In this document: piece by piece, positions 48,701 through 62,110 of the stretch
Layout of the letters: each line of letters opens with the position of its first letter
Position numbering within the stretch: position 1 is the first letter of the stretch
Assembly: GCA_026413225.1 (NCBI GenBank)
Contig: CM048553.1
Span: 135,004,190 to 135,068,189, forward strand
Length of the DNA stretch: 64,000 nt
From: Otis tarda
Lineage: Eukaryota > Chordata > Aves > Otidiformes > Otididae
Direction: 5' to 3'
Notes under the pieces: generated by a model
The model's input: the letters and a program-made list of their open reading frames with translations, nothing else
Database searches by the model: none
What the model was told of the DNA's origin: nothing
Program-made: the position numbers and the translations under genes

Positions 48701-51700
48701 TTGTGGAACATGCTGGGTTGGATTTGATCCAAAGCAGCAGTACCAGGTACAGTGGGAAAGTGGTGAGAGAATGGGAAGGGGACACAGGTGTTTTCTAGGC
48801 TCTCAGTGGGACAGTGAAATCCTCCGCAACAACTCAGGTCAGCCATTGGGTCTGTGTTTGGCCATGGATTTGAGCCTATCAGCTTAATCCTGAAATCCTT
48901 AGATTTAACTGAAATTGAGCAATTGCCATGCATCATACATTTTTCCTGGTTTGTCAGTCTTTGAAAGTAAATAGCTTTAGTTCCCCTAGAAAACACTCAT
49001 TTCACAGGCCTTATCAGTATGCTTGAGCCTCAAGAATGCTGAATGAAAAACCCTCAGAGGAAACATTTTTCAGTTGAAAGTCTCCACACAAGTAAAAAGG
49101 GGTAAACACTGAAAAGCCAAAAGGTTGTTATTTTTCCATATAAAAAGACACAAATTTTAAATGGTTTTATTTTTCGATACAAATTGCAGAGGCACTGCAG
49201 TTAGTGACCCAATTATTCCAAAAGGTCTCAGTTTTTTGAGAAAATATAAATGTGTTACTAAGAAGATTTTCTGCATGATTAATATCAAAACATGAAAGTC
49301 AGATTGAATTTATCTGTACATAGGCATTTATGGATCTCAGAAAAGAGAAGTTATTTAGAACGTGATAGAACTGTAATTGCCATTTCAACAAAAAAACGCA
49401 AACAGTGAGGAATAAAACAAACTCAGTCTGCCAAAATGAAGATTTGGAAGTTAATCAAATGCCATCTTAGTCAGCCTGTTATGCTGATATGTGTATCTGA
49501 AGTTTCCAAATTGTTGTTGCTATTGATTTCTATAAGTGCACTACAGTTTTATAATGTCCTTCAAAACAAATAAGTTGTGTTCCAACCCCAAAAGAGAACC
49601 AAAAGGCTAAATTCTTCTCTGCTTCCTCTTTGCGGGATTATACTAATCCCTTCTCAGCTATTAGGTGATTCTGCACCATTTGCAGACCACATTGTAACCC
49701 CAAGTCCACCATTTTGCTTTGTAATTTTTATTTTTAAAGGAATGTATCTTAAAATCCTCATAAAACAAAAATATTATGCGCTACTATGCACTTCACATTC
49801 AAATAAGTATGATGCAGGAAAATTAGAAGCAAAAACTGTTTAAAATAGGACTAGCTTTTATCGTCATTTCCATCTAGATCACATTCCCAAATCAAGTCTT
49901 TCACAGGTAACTCTACATCCCGTATGTTTAATTGACTGTCTTAATTCAGTACCCTATTGTCACCATTTAAGTATCCATTGTGCATCACTGCTGGTATCAT
50001 CCCTCTTCTCCTTCCTGTTGTTTATCCTGAGCTTTCCCAGTATCTCTGTCATTTCATGTTAAATATTTCCAACCACTTCCTCCAGCAAGCTCTTCTCCCC
50101 ATTTCCTCTCTATTAATTTGCTTTTTTACATTGCTCCACTTCATCTTTATGCTGAGTAAAACTTCTTCCTTCAAGTAATTGAAAAATCTCCTGTTGATTA
50201 GATAGGACATTCCTGATCTCATTACCATCATTGCATACAATGTATTTTTCCCGCACTTTTTTTTTTTTGACACCTATCTACAGCCAACAGTACTCATCTG
50301 CCTACCCAGGACTCTGAGAATGAAAAGAGATGTTGGTCTAGGGACAAATCAGTGTTTGATAGGGCTATCTCATTCTTCCTGCCGATTTTTATCGGGCAAA
50401 CAAGTGAAACACAGCATTTTAATACAAAGGAGATAGAAGTTTGTTTTCACTGATGAGTAAAACAGCCATTCTCACATGTACTCATATAAGTACTAACACT
50501 TCAGAGCAATTAAACTGTTCACTGAACAGAAAAATGATTCTGTAGTGTTTTCAGCAATTAAGTATGATTGACAGAATACAAAAGATAATGATCAGGTTTC
50601 ATCATTTGAAGAAAGGTTTAAAGAAGGTGCAACTGCTTCCTTTAATTATTCTTTATTAATATTTACCAAACTCTGCAATTCCTCCTATTTGTTATAGGCA
50701 GTGAATATTCTATCACTAGCTCATTATAAAAAGTTTTGCTTTAGTGCCATAATTTTGTCTGTCATGTTTTACAAGTGTTATGAATGACAGCAGCAAACCC
50801 ATAATACACATTCATGTTCCCCCGCTAACACCTACTGAGCTGAGCATTTACGTTTCATATGGGGGTGTTATACTAAATCACCTATATAACTGCATTACTT
50901 AATCAGAGATTTTATGCTTTAAATCAAGGGACGGAGCACAACGTGTATCTTAAATGAACACAGCTGTGAAGTCAATGTGATAGCTAATACAAATTCAAGG
51001 TTCCTTGGTAAGCCCTGTTCACTGCTTGTGGATTTCCATTCATGATGATGAATGCTGTGCAAAAGCCAATAGAAGTGCATGCCCCCATGGTACCCTACAA
51101 ACATAAATTACTGGGTTTTGCACTCAGTGTGAGCTGCCTGCTTAAGAAAAAGGAAGGAGTTAGACTCAACAAATACACAGAATAGCAATTTCCACTACTA
51201 CTTTCTGTAATGCATCCTGATTTTTCTCATTTTAGGGAAATATCTGGATCAATAATGGCTAACCAAGATTTAGGTTGTTTTTTTTTTAAAAAAAAAGTCT
51301 GTTCTGCAAACATAGTTTTTCACTTTCTTGGCTGTCAAGAAAGTACATTTCATAATCAGAAGAAATTATTGGAGATGAAATAGAGTATACTTTCCTAGAG
51401 GACATAACAGCGAGATCTGTGAACCTGCATTCAGCACTCTCAGTTGTACAGATAACAGTACAGGAGTGGGCATCAGATGCAATCAAAGCAATCACACTAC
51501 AGTTGCAGTTTGAGGTAGCACAGGTAGGAGGGACAGTGCTGTGAGTGAAAGGACAGTGCAGCAGCTGCATTTTAATGGGGCTTACAGTTGTTTTGCAGAA
51601 AGTAATGTATAGCAGTCACATAACCCATTGACAAAGCCAAGACAGGCACCTGCAGCAACTTGGGAAGGTGTCAAGCATCGAGTCTACTCAACAGAAGCCT

Positions 51701-52039
51701 GACAGAAGTTTAAACACAATTTTATCTGAAACCGAGCAGTGGTCAGAATTAGCTTCAGATGCCTCCCTTACAGTTATTAAACTCAGAAGTCTAGTCCTGA
51801 GCATCAGTTTGTCTGGCAAGGAAAAAGATGTAAGAGGAAGGATATTTGAAGCTTTGGGTATCAAGCTTATGTGTATATGAGCACGGTCATCTATCCATCC
51901 ATTGTTTAGCTGCATTTTCTGGGAATTTCTAAGATTAATGTTATCAGGAAAGCCATGGAGAGCAATTGTTTGTTTAAAAACAGATACATTTTTTCAGATT
52001 AATATCTTGCATATACTTGTTGGATGCTCTTATTGCTTA

Positions 52040-52500
52040 TCATAGAATCATAGAATAGTTTGGGTTGGAAGGAACCTTTAAAGGTCATCCTGTCCAAACC
52101 CCCTGCTAGGAGCAGGGACATCTCCAACCAGATCAGGTTGCTCAGAGCCCCGTCCAACCTGGCCTTGAATGTTTCCAGGGATGGGGCATCCAACACCTCT
52201 CTGGGCAACCTGTTCCAGTGTTCTGCAAACCTCATTGTAAAAAACTTCTTCCTTATATCCAGTCTTAATCTACCTCCCTCTATTTTAAAACCATTACCCC
52301 TTGTCCTATCACAACAGGCCCTGCTAAAGAATTTCTCCTCATCTTTTTTATAAGCCCCTTTTAGGTACTGGAAGACCGCTATAAGGTCTTCCTGGAGCCT
52401 CCTCTTCTCCAGGCTGAACAGCCCCAACTCTCTCAGCCTGTCCTCATAGGAGACGTGCTCCAGCCCTCTTATTATCTTCATGGCCCTCCTCTGGACTATA
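52040..52500 (-). mobile_element. CR1 LINE 3' end, about 460 bp, antisense, open frame intact
   Basis: On the top strand the copy starts with the inverted tail 'tcatagaatcatagaatag' and reads the reverse complement of the CR1 3' UTR and ORF2 C-terminus up to 'ggccctcctctggactata'. The minus-strand frame 52592-51999 is open for 197 codons and includes R-A-M-K-I-I-R-G-L-E-H-V-S-Y-E-D-R-L and [12 protein letters not shown]. The first ~30 codons lie outside the repeat and are chance. It is among the better preserved CR1 copies here. Confidence 0.94.
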
Positions 52501-52595
52501 CTTATTGTTGGGTAAATTCTGTAACATCCATATTCTGTGGGACTTTTCCCTAAACATTTTCTTAATGTACTACAAGGGAAGACGTTAGTCAATAT

Positions 52596-53178
52596 TCTGG
52601 TTTCAGCTGGGAGAAAGCTTTTATTATTTATTATTTTATTATTTATTATGGGATTTGGTATGTGAAGAACATTGATAATACACTGATGTTATGAGTTGTT
52701 GCTAAAGAGATTAAGGACTTTTTCCAGCTTCCCAAATTTTGCTGATGTGCAGGTGCAAGAAGCTGGGAGGGGTATAGCCAGTACAGTTGACCAAAACTGG
52801 TCAAATAAAGTATGCCATACCATAGACATCATGCTTAGTATATAAGGGGGGTTGTCCAGGTGGCCAGCTCTCTCTCTTTCACTTACTGCTCAGGATCATT
52901 CCAGGATCATTTTTTTGTTTTGTTTCTGTGATTGCTGGTCGGGATAGGCTGTATCGTTCATCGAGTCATTGGGTGGAGAGAAATTGTGCATCTTTCATTT
53001 TGCGTATCCCTATATTTTGTTATTATTATCATCTTCCTTTGCTAGCGTAGTAAACTGTCTTCATCTCAACCCATAAGTTTTCTTTTCTTCCTGATTCCTT
53101 TACCCGTCCTGCTGGTGAGGGACAGGGTGAGTGAGCAGCAATGTGGTACTCGATTACTGACTGGCGTCAACCACAAAA
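52596..53178 (+). mobile_element. LTR of an avian endogenous retrovirus, sense with RALYL
   Basis: The block runs from 'tctggtttcagctgggag' to 'ggcgtcaaccacaa'. It contains a TATA box TATATAA (52839-52845), 'gtcaaataaag' and 'tagtaaactgtcttcatctcaaccc' segments and 'tgctggtgagggacagggtgagtgagc'. This order resembles a widespread bird LTR family that I recognise by its 'aaactgtc(t)ttatctcaaccca' and 'gtta/gtcaaaccac' ends; I cannot give an exact family name without a library. No gag/pol/env sequence adjoins it, so it is probably a solo LTR. Boundaries are accurate to about 10-15 bp and I see no clear target duplication. A poly-TTA tract (52619-52649) sits near its 5' end. Confidence 0.75.
52619..52649. 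repeat. TTA-rich low-complexity tract inside the LTR
   Basis: TTTATTATT units repeat over about 31 bp near the 5' end of the LTR. Confidence 0.8.
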
Positions 53179-55673
53179 AGTGTGTACATCTTTTGTGTCA
53201 TTTAGTCAGGGTGCATTCCTAACACTCCCTCCCAAGGACATATGCTGAATTTATGCTCTCAGATAGTAAGATTTATTCCTGTACATCTAGGTCTGGAAGA
53301 TGAGCATGGTAAAGAAAGTCCATCACACTTTTCCCATAAACTCTGTGAGAAGGAAACTAGGTATCTATGAGGAACAAGGAACACATCCCTGTTGTTTATC
53401 CTTTATCAGAACTGTAAGGAGGAACAAATAAACCAGAGCAGGGAAGAGTCTGAACTCTGTCTGGATCCAGCTAGCTGAGATCAAAACTCAGCAGACAAAT
53501 AAAGTCAACCTGAACGAGTTTAGAAAAGCCAGCAGCATCCCCCTGCCACAGAAGTGGTGGTTACGATTACAGCTTCCAGCTGCTTGAGGAGGCTGGGGAC
53601 ACAGGGGTGGCCCACTTTGTTCTGAAAGAATGGTGCCTGCGGATCTTCACCCTATATTGAGCTTGCCTTCTCATAAAAGGCTTTTAGGAGAAATACAGAG
53701 TGCAAACTATTCCTACTGTGTCGTGCTTGGTGACTGTGAAGCACAGAGCTTAGATGAAATGGTCACCTGGCAGGTGATCTGATGGCTCTTCCACAAAAAA
53801 AAATGTCCTTTACTTTCAGGACATTCTTAATGTAAAGACTGGAATTGTCTAGGCTTTGAGGGAAGGTCTAAAAGACAAGATGGAAAACTCTGTAGATTTC
53901 TACTGAATTTTATTTGATTTACTCCATCATTTTTAGTGGTTATAGTTTGGGGCCCATTAAGTAGAACTGCAGTTTCGTTTAGTGAGATGTTTAATATTTA
54001 ATGTTGGCTTTCCAATGTTATATGCATTGTAATAGTGTAAAGTTAAAATTAATTGAATCTAGTATAATTTGAGTCTGGTAAAAATCCTAGAAGGATCATA
54101 CTGGAACTATAATAACAGTAGCAACAGCATTTCTGGAAGACTGAAATACGTGTTATGCCTAAGAAGACTGTTTCCAATAGCTCATGCTCAAAAAGCCACT
54201 CAGGGAAAAAAAAAACAACAGAAATAATTTCAGGTGGAAAATAAACCAATAAATATTCCATAACCCATCTCCAGCTTTTTTTCAGAGATTATGATGGCAA
54301 TTAGGACAGTATATGCTGTTTCTTTGATAGTCTCTATGGCTGCCAAGGCTATATGCTCAGTCAGGTTATTCAATTCTTAAAGTGCATTATGTTCAAATCG
54401 CACTTTCTAAAGTGGTTTTCTGTTAGAACTACATCAAATGAAAGCCATATCGCTGGCTTAAATGTAATTCAGTTCATCCTTGTTGTGTCAGGATGTTTTT
54501 TATATATATAACAGGAGGGAAATGAAAATATTAAAAAAACATTAGTCATCATGAGGTTTTTTAATATCATCAGCACTACCATAAAGCCAGCTGATAAATT
54601 ACACATTATTCAGAAGAAAGAAATAGAATAAAATTAGTATTGCATTACACTAGATTAATCATAGCCTTGGGTTACTGTCATTCTATGGAAAATAATAACT
54701 TGACTATTTCAGATTTTAAAGTTTCCTCTCAGCCTTTAAGATTATTTGCCTTAAGAGGGAAATAATAAGCCCACGTACTGAAGGAAGAACACAATATTTT
54801 GGGCTGGTGGGGTTGGTAAATTTTTATCATTGTTTCTAAATGACAGCAAAGCAGCACTGATTACTTGGATCCAGATGGTTAGCAGTAGCGCTTCATAATA
54901 GTAACCTAATGAAGCTTTTCAGTGCTGGTGACAGGTAAATGCTTGGAAGGTTTATGGCAGGGAAAAAGCTTCAATAAATAACTTGAAAATCTGTCTCTCT
55001 TCTTACTTGCATAATTATTGCTTTTTGTAATGGCATAATGGAACAGCAACGCATAGGTGAAGAAGAGGCTAGAAAAGAGGAACTCTCTCTGGAGCAAACA
55101 GGATGTACAATGGGATTTCTTTTACTTCTTCTAAGATGAGTAGCTGCTTAACAGCCATTAGGCCTCTCTCAGACTTAAGGGGAAAATTTTAAAATCTTTC
55201 TCATGTAGTTAAGTCTGTCCAGGGATCAAGAGCTAAAAATAGAGGAGATAAAGGTTTTTCTCAATGCAAGTAGAGAATAACAGTTTCAGGACATTTTAAT
55301 TGGAAGAAGAAAGTTCTGGGATCACTCACATGAGCTTTTCTCCCTAATCCTTGTTACCTGTGAAGAGTACAACCAGAAATCTTGTGCTCCCTTTGCAATG
55401 AGGGGTGATGACTGGCTGCTTCAAAGGGCAGTCCTGTAGAGACTGTGATGTTTCTAATAAAACATTTTTAATGGGAAAACTAGGTTTGCAATAAATGGGA
55501 ATTTTAACATAAATCATCCCTTTTTTTTCTGGGGAAGAAAAAGGCAGACTTCAAACTCACTGAAGGAGAGGGAAATTGGCTGAAAAGACCATCTGGAAAC
55601 TTTACTGATTTTGATCAGAAGTGCACTTGGTTTTGTCAGCTGCTTTCTGTTTCAGTTATAGAACATTATACAA

Positions 55674-55790
55674 TCAAAAAAAAAAAAGAAATTAAGAAGA
55701 AATTGGCTGAAAGATTTTTTTTCCTGTCAAAAGTAAAAAAAAAAAAAAACTTATGTTGAAAATTTCACTTAAAAAAAAAGAAACCATCTA
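55674..55790. repeat. A-rich low-complexity block
   Basis: Three poly-A runs (around 55678-55688, 55735-55750 and 55771-55779) are separated by purine-rich DNA. It lies about 0.9 kb upstream of the last coding exon. Confidence 0.8.
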
Positions 55791-56679
55791 TTTCTATTAA
55801 CATTTTCTACTGTCAGTTTTCCAAACAGATGTGATTTGGAAAATGTTGTCAGTTTTTCTGTGGGTAGGTGGAGCTGGTATGCCTTATGCTTCCCTGCAGC
55901 ATCACTGAATGCCTAGCTGAAGCTGGTAGCATTAACAGGTCACATAGTAGGACTCTCAGATTTTCAGATGCAATGTATCTCCAGCCTCTACTGGAAGAAT
56001 GACCCTCAAATGTGTTGTCTGACACTGGATTTTTTCTGTTTCACACCGTGACTTTTAAAACAACAACAAAAAAATCAAAGGATGTGCAATTAAAGCCTAC
56101 ATCATGTACACAGGAACAATTATAAAATAGATAACATCGAAAGGGAAGTCACTGAGAAAAGATCTATCAGTCTGGTAACTATAAGATTGTTGAAAGCACA
56201 TAGTCAGTGTAAATGGTCCAGAATAAGGTACAGAAATAGTGCAATGGGACCAAAGCGAAGGATCCTCCTGTATGCAGTTTATTTAGATTGAATGCAATAA
56301 AGCATTTCATTGCAAAACAGCTAAGATACATTCTTCTATTTTCTGCTGCTAAAATAGAAATTATTCAGCAGTTAGCATAGCATTATTGAGGGGAAGGATA
56401 CTTCAGTCTCAGCAGCTCTTGCTTGATTCACTGCAGTTATTTTGAGCCATGTAGTTTAACTTGGGACTGTTGCACAGTCCTGATTGTCCAGTGCTGCAGG
56501 TACGTGACTTTACTTTTAGCCCTCGAAGGCTTAAGGTGGGAAAGTCTGATAGATATTGGTATTTCATAGTCAAGTCGTAGTCCTCTTCCCTCTTTTCCCC
56601 AGTTGTCTTGGCTTCCTTTTGAGATTCTGTTGGAGGAAATTCTGTGCCATCATACTAAAGTGAACGTTTCATTTCTCAG

Positions 56680-56697
56680 TTTCTACAGATCAAGTGA
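56680..56697 (+). CDS. RALYL: RALYL terminal coding exon (FLQIK, stop)
   Basis: After the acceptor atttctcag (to 56679) the sequence reads TTT CTA CAG ATC AAG TGA: F-L-Q-I-K and stop at 56695-56697. The preceding exon ends at a codon boundary, so the frame joins exactly to ...S-N-E-L-F-L-Q-I-K. This is the C-terminus I know for mammalian RALYL (...H-E-L-F-L-Q-I-K). Although only 18 coding bases long, the phase match and peptide identity make the assignment firm. The same exon continues as the 3' UTR. A purely frame-based gene search would miss it because of its length. Confidence 0.93.
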   Translation, partial: FLQIK

Positions 56698-57655
56698 TGA
56701 GATGTCATATGTGAACCCCTAAAGGCTGAGAAGAGAAACTCTGACTTCCCCACAGAAAATTGTGAACTGCTGTTTCTTACTGGCTAGCAACACCTTTGAT
56801 CCAATTTGTATGAAAACTCAATTTACTTATAAAAATGGACGTTATCGTTCAAATATTAGAAATTCCATTTCTTATATGTTCTAAGCTGTACAATTGTCAG
56901 ATTTTTATGGTTTCGATTGTAAATGTGTTTTTCTCTGGCTAATTATTGGTATTATTTTTTTAATTTTGATGTCTTAAAGGCCAATGTACTATATCATAAT
57001 AATATGAAGGACATATTTAACAGGTGTGGGAAACACTGTATACAAATGTATATTTCTAAAAGCTATTTTTATGATTAGCATGTTTTAATGTTTTACCATA
57101 TTTAGAGTCAGGTGATATTGCACTTCTTTGTTTACAGCTTAATTCAAACAAGATCACAATTCAATACATTGTATGGTATTTTCCATTATTTTATTTATTA
57201 TATTCATTATTGGAAATAATTATGTTTACTAATAGCGATAGCTGCTAAAAAGTGAAAATGTCAAAACAAGTGAGCAATCTTTGATAAACTGTAAATTGGA
57301 CCCTCCTGTAAATCCCTTTCTTCAGATAAGCACTCTCTGTGATGCCATTCACTAGACAGTTGTTACAGCTGCTTCTGCAAGTTTCTAAAGGCAGTTGGCT
57401 GTTACCATATGGAAAGTTTACATGACAGTCAGTCTCCTGTCTAGCCAGGTAAACTACTTATAGACTGCCAATATCTGACAACCTGAGTTAGTCTGCTGAT
57501 AACTTTTTCATTTATTTTCTGGAAGTAGTCTTTCCACTTCTAAACCTCGAAAGCCCTCCTAAAAGCCTGCAGTCGGAATAACTAATTATTACAGATGTTG
57601 TAGGGGGAATCTCAGTATAGAATTTCTTAATAAATCATATTTCCTTTCAAACAGA
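56698..57655 (+). other. RALYL: RALYL 3' untranslated region (predicted)
   Basis: The UTR follows the TGA at 56695-56697. It is A/T-rich, without transposable elements and without another AATAAA before 57629. The end near 57655 is inferred from the polyadenylation signal. A longer 3' UTR using later signals (for example AATAAA near 59841) is possible. Confidence 0.6.
57629..57634 (+). terminator. RALYL: Candidate polyadenylation signal AATAAA of RALYL
   Basis: This is the first canonical AATAAA after the stop codon, about 930 bp downstream. It is followed by CA-containing sequence (ttcaaacagaatgg) and a T/GT-rich stretch (ttatttctcttgtgtt), as expected for a cleavage site. Confidence 0.6.
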
Positions 57656-60600
57656 ATGGATGCATTATTTCTCTTGTGTTACTGAGATATTAAGGATATC
57701 AAAGCATATATGATATGGGCATAAGGTCTTCTTTTCTAATGAAAGTACACCTTGTTCACCTTCCCAAAGCCAGACCTCCTTAGCACTGCAGATGACATGA
57801 AACAAGGAATAGATATTGATTTATCCATTTCCTTATGTGAGATATACTCTGATAGAAAAAGACACTTCTTTAAAGTGATTGCAAAGGCAAAAAAAAAAAT
57901 TTAATAGCTATGACCTTCCAAGAGGGAATGACATTAATTTAAGAAGTACCTTATACAGTCCAGTAGGGCTCAGACCCAGCTGTATGCCAGACTGCTGCAC
58001 AGAGCCCTGATGTCCACTGATATTTGTGGCCAGGGGTATTTGATATTATCCAGCACCACAATGGTAAACCCTTGCCTTGCCTTTTCAATCATTATCTGTA
58101 GGCTGAAAGCAAAAGAAAAATAAAGGTGCCATAGAGACTCTTTAATAGCTCAAACTTTCAAGTTCTATAAAAAACAGCAGTTTCTGAGATGATAGGTTCG
58201 CCTCAAACAGTGGGGGTATAAGGAGGTGGGAGCTTAAGGTCTCCAGTCAGGTTTCCAGCATGGGGACTATCATCAAAGAAGGACTGATATTCTTCAAACA
58301 TTTGGAAGAAGAATATATATTTCAATTTAATTATATATTACTGAGTGGGAATTTACTTCACTAGGAGACTATGTAACATAGCACTCTGACATAGTTATGT
58401 TTATGTACCTTATATTTAGCCTGTCTATTGTCTGTGGAGTTACACAGTTTACCTAAGAGCTGAGTAGTACCTAGCTACTTAATTAAGGAAAGAATAGTAG
58501 TTACACTTGAGCATAAAGAATTGCAGCTTCAGAATCCACCAAAGCTGATACTCCCAGAAAAGTGCAGAAAAAAAATATGACTTTGTAAGTCATATTAAGT
58601 GAATATGTAAGGTCAAGTACATATTGTGTATTTAAGTGAAATGTTAGATCAAATCAAAGGGTGAAATATTTCTCCACTTTCTATCTATTAGTATAGGTTA
58701 TAAGCATTTTTAACTGTAACAATGCCAAAAGAATTGCCATTTTGAGATCTCCATCTTTGGCTGACAGTTAAAAAAAAAAGAACTCCAAACCTTGGCAGCT
58801 CAACGGGCACTTTGCCCATTTCAATTATGTAAACTGTTGGCTGATGTAAAAGATGCAGAATGTCATCCAAGAAGATCAGTTCTGATGTTGCTGTTAACAA
58901 ACTACAGATGAGAAAGAGCTGGTGTATCATCTCTTCATCACATCCATTCCAAATGAGCTAATAATCACAGAAAATACTCTTAGATTTTTACAAATTCTTT
59001 CCAATCATTACCCTTAGATCATATATTCAGATAAATGATTGCATCATCATAATGTCAGCACTGTTTAACACCACAGTTTAAGTCCTGAATACATTTTCAA
59101 CACAAGAAGACACCTCTAATAACACCATGAGGCACCACTTCAGTTGCAAGCCAGAAGATTGTTGTGCTGTGCAGTCAATCACTAGCAAGGTTTCTTAATG
59201 GTATGTTTGCTTCAAATCACTACAGAGGATGCTGGTAGCTTCAACAGAGCTTGATAGTTCTCTACTTTTCATGTATGCAGTATGCTTGGTGTTGTTTGCC
59301 ATCACTACCTATACCTATGTTACATGGGTTTTGTCAGTTGTGGTTTTTTTTAACACTGCTTATCCCTTGCAATATGGAAGAATAGGAAACATAAAGGATC
59401 TTGTCACTCAGTTTGGATAGTCAACAGTCTTATAAAATCCTTTATGGACAGTCCTGAACTAAACCAATTCATTTTCTACACAGACCTATATGCTCTGTGT
59501 ATTTCAAATATTTGTTTCAAACCTGTGCAGCTGCATGAATGGAAAATATTTACTAAAAAGCTTTAAAGTTTGGATCAAGAAAAAATATTTTTACTTTTGT
59601 AAACTCTTGTATTACATATTGTTGTGCTTCTTATTGGTTTTCTCTGTAGATCCATTTTTAGTTCTGAAAAATCATTGTACTTAAATTATGTAGATAGCTA
59701 CAATCATGTAAGCAGTCATATTTTTAACAGGTGCCACTGCAAGTTAGAATTAAAACATTCAGGGTATGCCCATGTAAAACAGATTGATGGTTCATTACAA
59801 TTTTCTTTAAAATGTTGTAACATAATTTTTACATGTCTGTAAATAAATATTTTCTCTGATTTATGCACTAATTCAATTTTGTAATGTCATCTCTTAAAAT
59901 ATGACCCTAAGAAACTTTCCATGAAAAATATCAATCTCTCATGGAAAAGTACTCTCATACAATCGTATTTCACAAACTTTCCAAGCAGAAAAATCAGAAA
60001 CAGGCATTCATAGTACCAAGTACTTATCTTAAGTAAGGAAGATGGAGAAAAATGTGGTAAATACCGCTATCATTTTAACAGTTTGAGAAACATAAGAACC
60101 AGTCCTATGTTAAAAAATTATTAAGAAGAAATGTGACAAACTTCCTAAAAAGAGGAAATTCTTCAGTGAGGTGAGAAAGAAAGAAAGAGGCCCAGTGGTA
60201 ATATTTCATTGAATTTGAGGAGTGAATGTTCTTAATCTTTGAAGCTTCTAAGTTTCATATATCACTAAAGTAGCATTAATATAACTTCTGAAAACCATGT
60301 TAATAATAGCTATAATTTTCTGTTCAGTATTCAAATATATGTTTAATTCATAGTTTATTATTCCACTCACAAGGTGCTGCTATACAGACAAACTAAGGAA
60401 AATTGGTCTACAAAGTCTATGAGAATGTTTTTAAATTATATTGGAATTGTTGGAAATCAAGACTGTTTTGAAATGTGTGTGATTTATATATGGCACGTAA
60501 TTTTCTACATTTTAAAATGTATTTTTCTTATTGTTACAGCTATGCCAGATTTTGCACAAGTTTGTGAACTTTATAAACAAATTACTCTTATTATGCATGA

Positions 60601-62110
60601 TACAAAGCCAATTCCTCATTCAGAAGAAACCCTGCTACAGATTAAATATTAGCCTATTAAAATAATTTCTAATTCCTTTTTAGTAGAGAAGGTAGTCTGA
60701 GAACTTCAAAAGTTTCCAACTTCCACGTTCAGAAGAATCCTCAGTAGTCTAGAAAAATTAAATAAGGAATACATCTGATTTGAGATGTCTGTCAAGATCT
60801 TATGTAATAAACATCATCCAAAAAAATCATTTTTATAATCTTAAATTCTTTGTTGGATGATACTAGGCATGAGGGCAATTATCACTGAAATCAAGGCACC
60901 AATCAGCCAAGAATAACCAGGGAGAGCATCCTGCAGCATTAGGTGGATGAAAAATCATACAATCTATCATTTTATGGGCAAAGGAGCAATACATTACAGA
61001 TATTTTTGGAACAGAGAAGTACTTAACCCTTTGCATGATTAGTAATAAAGTATAGAAAATATAATTTATGCAATCAAGTTGTAGTCAGGTTTATATTCCG
61101 GTAATTTTTTCTTTGCTCATATGAAGATCCATTCTGAGTCTCACTCATTGCCATTAGGGACAAAGACAAGTATTTCTGAGTTTGGAACCTGGTCAGAAAA
61201 CTATTATAATGCAAAATTATTAGAGGAATGGAGGAGTTTTCTACATAGGTAATGGAATCCTGTCTCTGTGCCTTGAGTCCAAAAGGGTAACTCCAAAGAA
61301 AACCATTGAAAATATTTTCTTCTCTCTTCTCTTCTAAAAATATTCTTTACTCTGAGATAGGAACTTTTTTTTTCCATGTCTGCATAACTTCAGGCTTTTA
61401 TCCTCCCTGAAATAAACTTTTATGACTTTTCCATAGTAAGAGCTCAACAAAGGCACCCAGTCAGATCCAGCAGCCACAGATCAGAATAAACCATCTCTAT
61501 ATGGGTAGGCTCCCACACAAGAGGAAAGGCAGTGTGTGTGGTGAAGCTAAGGACAATTGCACACCCTAAAGTAGGAGAAAAGATGTCTGAGCATTTCTCA
61601 CCAATGAAATGTTCTGGCCATGAGGATGAGAGAGACAGAGAGAAAGAGAGAAAAAGTAAGGGCACCTGTGTACAGCATTTACAGCCGTGTTCTGGTGACC
61701 CACAGCCTCGCAATGACCAGCTCTGGAAATCTGATAAGGGAACCCTTTGAGAAATGGCTTAGAAAAATACTGAGTACTATAAAAATAAACAGCTACTGAG
61801 TTTTGGATGGTGGTGTTATTAACTCACATGAGACAAAAAGAGCTCAATGTTTTTCATTGATACATATTTTGAGAGTGCTGCAGTATTTATTTTGCTAACC
61901 TCTCAAAGAAAGATTGCGGTTCCACAGATGTCTGAACAGAATGAATCCACAATTATCACATTGTGTTTTAACAGAAAAGCTAGTTCCCATATCATCCATC
62001 CCATACAAATCCAACTAACCAAGCAAAAGCATTTCTAAAGGTTACATTTAAAACTTTCTGATACTATCCTGGCTACCTATATTTAACAGCCTCAGGTAAT
62101 GGAGAAGCAG

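Larger units (their letters stand above)
40031..56679 (+). other. RALYL: RALYL last intron, about 16.6 kb
   Basis: The intron runs from gtaagg at 40031 to atttctcag at 56679. It holds a sense CR1 (42468-42766), an antisense CR1 (52040-52500) and a sense ERV LTR (about 52596-53178). In the remaining stretches (40.0-42.4, 42.8-52.0 and 53.2-56.6 kb) I see no gene or RNA. There is a moderately G+C-rich patch near 41.65-41.95 kb, a short hairpin at 45689-45713, and A-rich tracts near 46.69, 48.14 and 55.67-55.79 kb. Open frames there (for example 41355-41663 and 48544-48996) have no recognisable domain. Confidence 0.78.

Noticed and set aside
48544..48996. 150-codon open frame, - strand
   Set aside because: It is the longest non-repeat frame, but shows no domain, signal peptide or repeat, and the opposite strand is also open. 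Not supported as a gene.
51999..52592. 197-codon open frame as a host gene
   Set aside because: Its central part is the C-terminal end of CR1 ORF2; the flanks are read-through into surrounding DNA.
60374..60652. 92-codon frame downstream of RALYL
   Set aside because: There is an acceptor-like tattgttacag at 60529-60539, but no matching donor or known protein. It is not a credible exon.
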